This document shows positions 59,044 to 64,000 of a stretch of 64,000 nt of DNA, one piece after another; the first letter of the stretch is position 1; every line of letters starts with the position of its first letter. The notes beneath the pieces are model-generated. The model did no database searches, was not told the origin of the DNA, and saw nothing but the letters and a program-made list of their open reading frames with translations. The DNA is taken from assembly GCA_965222425.1 (NCBI GenBank), contig CBDCTW010000018.1:124001-188000 (forward strand), written 5' to 3'. This DNA is from CBDCNP01 sp965222425. Its GTDB lineage: Bacteria; Acidobacteriota; Vicinamibacteria; Marinacidobacterales; DATDRI01. Both the position numbers and the translations under genes were made by a program.

Positions 59044-59488
59044 TACGTGAGCTGGGTTTAGAACGTCGTGAGACAGTTCGGTCCCTATCTGTCGTGGGCG
59101 CAGGAGATTTGAGGAGGGCTGGCCCTAGTACGAGAGGACCGGGTTGGACGAACCTCTGATGTACGAGCTGTTCCGCCAGGTGCATCGCTCGGTAGTTACG
59201 TTCGGTCGGGATAAGCGCTGAATGCATCTAAGCGCGAAGCCCACTCCAAGATGAGATCTCCCGGACCGTAAGGTCCCTAAAGGCCCCTGGTAGACCACCA
59301 GGTTGATAGGCTCGCGGTGTAAGGTGAGTAATCACCTCAGCTTACGAGTACTAATCGGCCGTGCGGCTTGACCTTAGAATTTACTAAGGGCAAAACGTCT
59401 CGCTGTATTGTGTGGACGTAGCACCTACCCGCCGCCCCGCCTTCGCTAAAGCGATGGCGGGGTAAGGCGGTAGCCAGATATCGGTTTT

Positions 59489-59604
59489 CCCGGCGACTCT
59501 AGCGGAGGGGCCACACCCGTTTCCATTTCGAACACGGAAGTTAAGACCTCTAGCGCCGATGGTACTGCAGGGGCAGCTCTGTGGGAGAGTAGGTCGTTGC
59601 CGGG
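59489..59604 (+). rRNA. rrf: 5S ribosomal RNA
   Basis: 116 nt. The outer stem CCCGGCGAC pairs with GTTGCCGGG. CCACACCCGTTTCCATTTCG and CGAACACGGAAGTTAAG are the conserved loop regions. It lies 113 bp after 23S. Confidence 0.95.
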
Positions 59605-59616
59605 AGTAACACAAGA

Positions 59617-59651
59617 AAGCCCGGCTCGTCATGAGACGAGTCGGGCTTTTC
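59617..59651 (+). terminator. Intrinsic terminator of the rRNA operon
   Basis: AAGCCCGGCTCGTC and GACGAGTCGGGCTT form a 14-bp stem with one mismatch and a 4-base loop ATGA, followed by TTTTCCTTTT. Confidence 0.9.
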
Positions 59652-59680
59652 CTTTTGTTGCCGCATTGGAGCGGGCAGTA

Positions 59681-60103
59681 TCACATGGCGAGCCTCAGCC
59701 CACTACCAATTGCGGCTTCGTTGAGTCGATCGTCAAAGGCCGCAAAGAACACGCTGCGGCCAGTACTTTCCTGAAGGTGGAGGCACGAAGCAATCTGTAT
59801 CGCATCACTTGCTCTGAGGCGGTGTTTCAGAAGAACCCCTCGGGCGATCGTCGTGATCTCGCCAGCTAACTCCACGACACAGAAAACCGTCATGTCCTCA
59901 GCAAGCGTCGAAAGCGCGCGGTCTCGGTCAAACTCTGAAATGGATCCTTCTCGGGCCCGGCGCACGAGGGCAGATACAATCTCGACCTCGGACAGTCGGC
60001 TCGTGCAGGTGAGACTCTCCCCAAGAAGGGCGCGCACCACGTCGCTACCGGACTCTTCTACATAGCGCTTCACGAGTGCGCTTGCGTCGAGGTAGCCAAT
60101 CAA
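59681..60103 (-). CDS. vapC: PIN-domain ribonuclease toxin (VapC family)
   Basis: A 140-aa PIN toxin, a Mg2+-dependent RNase of type II toxin–antitoxin modules. Acidic residues typical of the active site occur in MIGYLDASALVKRY (D6), SEVEIVSALV (E), RLRASDAIQIASCL (D) and FFAAFDDRLNEAA (D). The start is TTG at 60103, overlapping the antitoxin stop as TTGA. The pair is convergent with the rRNA operon; its stop lies 30 bp past the rrn terminator. Confidence 0.9.
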   Translation of the reverse strand: MIGYLDASALVKRYVEESGSDVVRALLGESLTCTSRLSEVEIVSALVRRAREGSISEFDRDRALSTLAEDMTVFCVVELAGEITTIARGVLLKHRLRASDAIQIASCLHLQESTGRSVFFAAFDDRLNEAAIGSGLRLAM

Positions 60104-60402
60104 AAACGCTCTTCCCTATCCTTGACGATGGTTTCAGAGATGGGTTCTCCCGCGGCGGGAATCGACACGAAGGACGGAAGCCGTCCTTCGGACTTGCGTG
60201 TCAAGGCTCCGACCGCGACGAGCTCGTCGAGTCGACCCTTGTCTGTCCTGGCAGCAGCTTTGCTCAGTGGTCTCAGCTCGGCGATGGGCTCGCCTCTTTC
60301 GGTTACGATGATAGTGGTGCCTTCCCGTACTTGGCGGAGATAGGTGCCGAGGCGTGTCTTGAGCTCTCTCGCGCCCACCTTCTTGGGGCTTTTTCTCCTC
60401 AT
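60100..60402 (-). CDS. Phd/YefM-type antitoxin of the VapC pair
   Basis: A 100-aa protein. The N-terminal half is the Phd/YefM DNA-binding fold: KVGARELKTRLGTYLRQVRE then TTIIVTERGEPIAELRPL. The C-terminal half, acidic and less ordered, would wrap the toxin. It is first in the operon, as usual, and likely represses its own promoter via the inverted repeat at 60401–60421. Confidence 0.9.
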   Translation of the reverse strand: MRRKSPKKVGARELKTRLGTYLRQVREGTTIIVTERGEPIAELRPLSKAAARTDKGRLDELVAVGALTRKSEGRLPSFVSIPAAGEPISETIVKDREERF

Positions 60403-60437
60403 GTGGTTATTGTGACCACATGGCTACCCCGTGTCAA
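60401..60437 (-). promoter_or_regulatory. Antitoxin promoter with overlapping operator-like inverted repeat
   Basis: On the minus strand: TTGACA (60432–60437), 17-bp spacer, CACAAT (60409–60414). The -10 lies inside an inverted repeat with 7-bp arms ATGTGGT and ACCACAT (60401–60421) whose end overlaps the ATG. The predicted start of transcription coincides with the ATG, implying a leaderless, autorepressed mRNA. Confidence 0.65.
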
Positions 60438-60561
60438 GGCTGGAGATTGCGGCTCCCCAGAATGGTTCTGCCACTCAGCCCTGGCTGTATCCCCAGGAGT
60501 CGTGGTACACCGCATGAAGAACCCCAGAGCACTGATGGGACGAAACCGTAGGAGAACGCTT

Positions 60562-61989
60562 ATGAGGATCCTTAAAGGTGTTTTGATCGCTCTACTATCC
60601 ATACTTCCCTCGCGCGCCTACGGTGCCCAGCAGGGGTCGATCGCCATCAAGGCAAGCCGCATCATCGATGGCACCGGTGCACCGCCTATCATCGACGGCG
60701 TGGTCGTCGTTCGCGGGGATCGGATTGAAGCGGTTGGTCCCCAAGCATTCGTTCGGGTTCCCGATGACGCGGTGGTGATCGACCTCCCTGGCGAAACGCT
60801 CTTGCCGGGCCTCATCGATGGGCACAACCACCTGAGTATCCGCTATGGAATCGCCTTGGATTCCGGCACGCCCAAGCTCGGAAACCCGGGAATGATGGAA
60901 CAGATGATGCAGCACGATGCGATCCAAACGATTCGCATGGTGCGGCACGCGCGCGTTTCCCTCCTCAGTGGTGTCACTACGATGAGAATTACGGGGGAGG
61001 CTCATCACAACGACCAGCACGTGCGAGACGGGATCCGCAAAGGTCTCATCCCCGGCCCCCGTCTTCTGATCAGCGGCGTCGGGCTCCTGGGGACAACGAG
61101 CCCCACCACTTCGGGAAGGTGGGTGGACGATCCGAGTGGCCTTCACTTGGTGCCTTTGCCCAACTGGAAATCGATACAAAAAGTCCGCGAGAACTTCGAT
61201 CGTGGGGCGGAATGGATCAAAGTCAGCTTGTACGGTCAAACTCCCGAAGAATCCTCGGTGACCCTTCCCGAGATGGCGGCGATCGTGGACGAGGCGCACC
61301 GTCTCGGGATGAAAGTGGCGGCCCATGCGACGGGTAGCTGGGGCCGTTCGATGAAGACCGCCATTCTAGCCGGCGTCGATACCATCGAGCACGCCCGACC
61401 CATGACGCCAGAGATCATCGACATGATGGTCGAGCACGGTACCGCCGTGTGCTTCACTCCGCTGGTGTATGTCGGCTTTCGATCGGATGAGTCTACTTGG
61501 CAGTTTATGGACACCGGTGCGCGCGGGCCGGGAGATTGGATCGACTTCGAAAGGAAACAATACTTCGAGTATCGGAAGGCCCACCCCGAAGTGGAGACGC
61601 AAGATCGGCCCTACGACGACTTCGATGAGAACCGCCGGGGACGCGATTTCTCCCCTTCCATCCGAACCCAGCAAACTGAGGTGTTGGCGGCCTTCAAGGC
61701 AGGTGTTCCTATAAGCCTGGGAATGGACCCGCTCTACGTTGGCGGCATCGGAAACGCCATCGAGTTCTTGATCGAGGGCGGTTTCACGCCGATGGATGCG
61801 ATTCGTGCCGGTACCGCGGTCGGCGCGCAAAACATCGGCTTAGGAGACGATCTGGGAACATTGGAGCCCGGCAAGCTAGCGGACATCATCTCCTTGAAGG
61901 CCAACCCACTCGAAGAGCGATGGGCTTGGCACAAGATTCACTTGGTGGTGAAAGACGGCGAACGCTACGACACGCTGAGTTGGAGATGA
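60562..61989 (+). CDS. Secreted metal-dependent amidohydrolase
   Basis: A 475-aa protein of the amidohydrolase superfamily (imidazolonepropionase/prolidase-like branch). Signal peptide MRILKGVLIALLSILPSRAY. Metal ligands are visible: HxH in LIDGHNHLSIR (H88, H90), the lysine in AEWIKVSLYG, H in VAAHATGSWG, H in DTIEHARPM, D in SLGMDPLYVG. TAVGAQNIGLGDDLGTLEPG is the closing β-sandwich motif. AGGAG lies 8 bases before the ATG 60562; the much longer frame overlaps the antitoxin antisense and is rejected. The substrate is unknown. Confidence 0.92.
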   Translation: MRILKGVLIALLSILPSRAYGAQQGSIAIKASRIIDGTGAPPIIDGVVVVRGDRIEAVGPQAFVRVPDDAVVIDLPGETLLPGLIDGHNHLSIRYGIALDSGTPKLGNPGMMEQMMQHDAIQTIRMVRHARVSLLSGVTTMRITGEAHHNDQHVRDGIRKGLIPGPRLLISGVGLLGTTSPTTSGRWVDDPSGLHLVPLPNWKSIQKVRENFDRGAEWIKVSLYGQTPEESSVTLPEMAAIVDEAHRLGMKVAAHATGSWGRSMKTAILAGVDTIEHARPMTPEIIDMMVEHGTAVCFTPLVYVGFRSDESTWQFMDTGARGPGDWIDFERKQYFEYRKAHPEVETQDRPYDDFDENRRGRDFSPSIRTQQTEVLAAFKAGVPISLGMDPLYVGGIGNAIEFLIEGGFTPMDAIRAGTAVGAQNIGLGDDLGTLEPGKLADIISLKANPLEERWAWHKIHLVVKDGERYDTLSWR

Positions 61990-62001
61990 CATCGACCCGA
62001 T

Positions 62002-62254
62002 CTAGCCATAGAGGATGTCGCTGATCTGGACGTCGGTTTGAGGTCCGTGTAATTCGGCGTATCGGCTGCCAGCTCATCCCCGTGAGCCGCCATGGCCGAA
62101 CCGAATGCCTTGAGCGAGTCGAATACAAGGTGTCCGACAGCAGTATACGGTGCCCGCGAGTCTTCCGACTCTCCTGCAACCCCCCTGTCGATCTCCACAC
62201 GAACCAATCCCGCCGGCCCGAGTTTTTCCTTGACCAATTGGACGTGCGTCGTCG
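62002..62254 (-). pseudogene. EthD-domain protein, 5' end cut by IS21 copy 3, frameshift near 3' end
   Basis: Reads QLVKEKLGPAGLVRVEIDRG, then APYTAVGHLVFDSLKAFGSA and ADTPNYTDLKP, the body of EthD/DUF dimeric α/β-barrel proteins. The expected VQISDILYG end is present but one base out of frame after DLKP; the in-frame stop for that version is at 62002–62004. The first ~25 residues lie beyond the IS, outside the window. The frameshift shows that decay has gone beyond the insertion. Confidence 0.82.
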
Positions 62255-62356
62255 TGTGTTCGCTAGTCTGAATTGGCCCATTTCGCTCATTTGATTTGGC
62301 CCACCCCATCGAGACCGATACCCTGAGCCGGGGAAGAACCCGGAGAGGAGGGTCGG

Positions 62357-63898
62357 TTGAAAAGGGGTGCGAAAGTGCGATTGTTCGAGCAGATCCGTGG
62401 CGAGTACGAGCACGGAGTAGGAACGATAAAGGGAGTGGCGAAGGAGTTCGGAGTACACCGTCGGATGGTGCGTCAGGCGCTGGAGAGCGCGGTACCGCCG
62501 GAGCGTAAAGTCGCGGAGCGTGCGAGTCCGAAGCTTGAGGAAGTACGCGAGTTCATCGACGCGGTCCTGAAGGAGGACAAGCGAGCGCCTCGGAAGCAAC
62601 GCCATACGGCTCGTCGTATCTGGTCCCGGTTGCGCGCCGAGCATCCGGAGCATGAGATTGGCGAATCAACGGTACGTCGCTACGTCGCTCGTCGGAAAAG
62701 CGAGCTCGGCCTGAAGGACACAGAGATTTTTGTTCCGCAGAGCTACGCGTGGGGCGATGAAGGGCAAGTGGACTGGTACGAGGCGTACGCGCGGATCGGA
62801 GGTGAGCTCGAGAAGGTCCACACGCTCGTAGTCCGAAGCATGGCGGGAGGAGGCGCGTTGCATCGCGGCTATCCGCGTCCGACGCAACAAGCATTTTTCG
62901 AAGCGCAGGAGCATGCGTTCGAGTTCTTTGGTGGCGTGTTCCGCCGCATGCGCTACGACAACCTGTCACTCGCGGTCACTAAGATTCTGCGTGGTTATCA
63001 ACGAGAGCAGACGGAGCGATTCGTGGCGTTTCGCTCCCATTGGGGATTCGACTCGGAGTTTTGTAATCCGAGTCGAGGCAACGAGAAGGGCGGGGTGGAA
63101 AGCGAAGTCGGCTACTTCCGGCGCAACTATCTGACGCCGGTACCGGAGTTTTCGAATTGGGATGAGCTGAACGAGTATCTGCTCTCGTGCTGTCTCAAGG
63201 ATGCGACGCGCCACATTAGCGGCAAGGAGCATGCTGTCGGAACAGCGATGGAGCTTGAACGGGAGCATCTGTTGCCATTGACCGTCGAGGGGTTCGATAT
63301 CGAGGAGCGACGATTTGCAAAGGTGAACAAGAAAGGCTGCGTTCGAGTCGGCACGAACTGGTACTCGACTCCGTTGAAACGGGACCGGCGAGTTGTGGCC
63401 AAGCTACTGCCGTTGGAAGTTGAGATCTGGCACGAGGGCCACGTCGTGGCACGCCACGAGCGCTGCTACGGCCGCAGCCAGTCGATTTATGAACTCGAGC
63501 ACTACTTGGATGTTCTGGTCAGGAAGCCTGGAGCGTTGGCCGGCTCGACGCCGCTCGCTCAATGGCGGGAGAAAGGTCGGTGGCCCACGAGCTACGACGA
63601 GTTGTGGTCCAAGCTGAATCGACGTCACGGAAAGCTCGAAGGAACCCGCCAGATGGTCGAGCTCGTGCAGCTCGGCCGCGAGCACGGCTACGACAAGCTG
63701 CGTGAGGCGGTGAGTCAAGCGCTCGAACTCGGCTGTACGGATGCTGAGGCGATCCGTCACCTCGTCGAATCATCAGTTCTTCGACGTGAGCAGGCGCAGG
63801 CTCTTGGCGATGTGGAGCTCGGAGAGCTCACGAAGTACGAACGTTCCTTGCCAGGTGTTGGCCATTACAACGCGCTGATCGGCGAGGTGAACTCGTGA
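62357..63898 (+). CDS. istA: IS21 transposase IstA (copy 3)
   Basis: 513 aa, same protein as copies 1 and 2 despite silent base changes. TTG start. Confidence 0.95.
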   Translation: MKRGAKVRLFEQIRGEYEHGVGTIKGVAKEFGVHRRMVRQALESAVPPERKVAERASPKLEEVREFIDAVLKEDKRAPRKQRHTARRIWSRLRAEHPEHEIGESTVRRYVARRKSELGLKDTEIFVPQSYAWGDEGQVDWYEAYARIGGELEKVHTLVVRSMAGGGALHRGYPRPTQQAFFEAQEHAFEFFGGVFRRMRYDNLSLAVTKILRGYQREQTERFVAFRSHWGFDSEFCNPSRGNEKGGVESEVGYFRRNYLTPVPEFSNWDELNEYLLSCCLKDATRHISGKEHAVGTAMELEREHLLPLTVEGFDIEERRFAKVNKKGCVRVGTNWYSTPLKRDRRVVAKLLPLEVEIWHEGHVVARHERCYGRSQSIYELEHYLDVLVRKPGALAGSTPLAQWREKGRWPTSYDELWSKLNRRHGKLEGTRQMVELVQLGREHGYDKLREAVSQALELGCTDAEAIRHLVESSVLRREQAQALGDVELGELTKYERSLPGVGHYNALIGEVNS

Positions 63899-64000
63899 AC
63901 GCGAAGAGCATCGAGCTCCAGAGCATCCGTCAGCATTGCAAGACGCTTCGCATGCCGAGCGTGGCAACGCAGTTCCAGAAAATTGCCGAACAAGCGCAGC
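63895..64000 (+). CDS. istB: IS21 helper ATPase IstB (copy 3), 3' end outside window
   Basis: The first 35 codons (from GTG overlapping istA) match the other copies; the Walker motifs lie beyond the window. Confidence 0.93.
   Translation, partial: MNAKSIELQSIRQHCKTLRMPSVATQFQKIAEQAQ

Larger units (their letters stand above)
62255..64000 (+). mobile_element. IS21-family insertion sequence, copy 3 (runs off the window)
   Basis: The left end TGTGTTCGCTAGTCTG is identical to the other copies. At least four base differences from copies 1 and 2 are visible (near 62698, 63157, 63630 and 63981) and all four are synonymous. Confidence 0.95.

Overview
The window is a moderately GC-rich bacterial chromosome segment. 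It carries a complete 16S–tRNA-Ile–tRNA-Ala–23S–5S rRNA operon and essential biosynthetic genes (carA-carB, purM-purN, tyrS). The CarboxypepD_reg/TonB receptor, DUF5916, DUF885, DUF2911 and BamB-like PQQ genes, together with the 16S text, point to Acidobacteriota or a near relative; this is my inference from family content and needs a 16S placement. Several promoters place the transcription start at or very near the start codon (purM, the vapBC-like pair, carA), so leaderless mRNAs look common.

Layout. 1–32.5 kb is a heavily IS-damaged accessory zone: IS3, IS21, IS256 (several types), IS5 and a DDE (rve) element, plus MITEs and small dispersed repeats (named R1, R2, R3 here) lie between or inside cargo genes (NRAMP-like transporter, GNAT, HU, RRM protein, bacilliredoxin, PQQ propeller, TonB receptor, AbiU2-like HEPN, DUF885). 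32.5–34 kb holds an odd in-frame tandem duplication of a phage-terminase-small-subunit-like gene. 34–46.5 kb is an ordered chromosomal block: SNF2 helicase + SWIM protein, thiO-rhomboid, carAB, DoxX, DUF2911. 46.6–53.4 kb carries purM-purN-tyrS, with an internally deleted ISL3 derivative in the purM promoter, then decayed genes. 53.4–59.7 kb is the rRNA operon. 59.7–62.3 kb has a VapC/Phd-type toxin–antitoxin pair, a secreted amidohydrolase and a broken EthD gene. The window ends inside a third IS21 copy.

Striking points. (1) The 23S gene is interrupted by two group I introns (279 and 294 nt) only 14 nt apart, at positions equivalent to E. coli 1917 and 1931; both have a P1 helix with the U•G splice-site pair and P7 pairing, and neither encodes an endonuclease. 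(2) Four genes (GNAT, PQQ propeller, a paralogous accessory gene, a TPR gene) are each split by one IS with an exact target-site duplication, and in every case removing the IS and one duplication copy restores the reading frame. Insertion is therefore recent relative to gene decay. (3) Elements with readable ends and the partial edge copies add up to roughly 17 kb, over a quarter of the window. Three near-identical IS21 copies and two near-identical IS256 copies give large inversion or deletion potential. (4) A 166–169 bp MITE with long terminal inverted repeats occurs three times, once directly abutting the start of an HU gene. (5) A two-gene accessory module (small gene, ATGA overlap, ~150-aa protein) occurs twice; in the second copy the small gene has ACG where a start codon is expected, behind a perfect Shine-Dalgarno. 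Remnants of Mrr and DUF262 nucleases plus the AbiU2-like gene suggest a collapsed defence island. No CRISPR array was seen.
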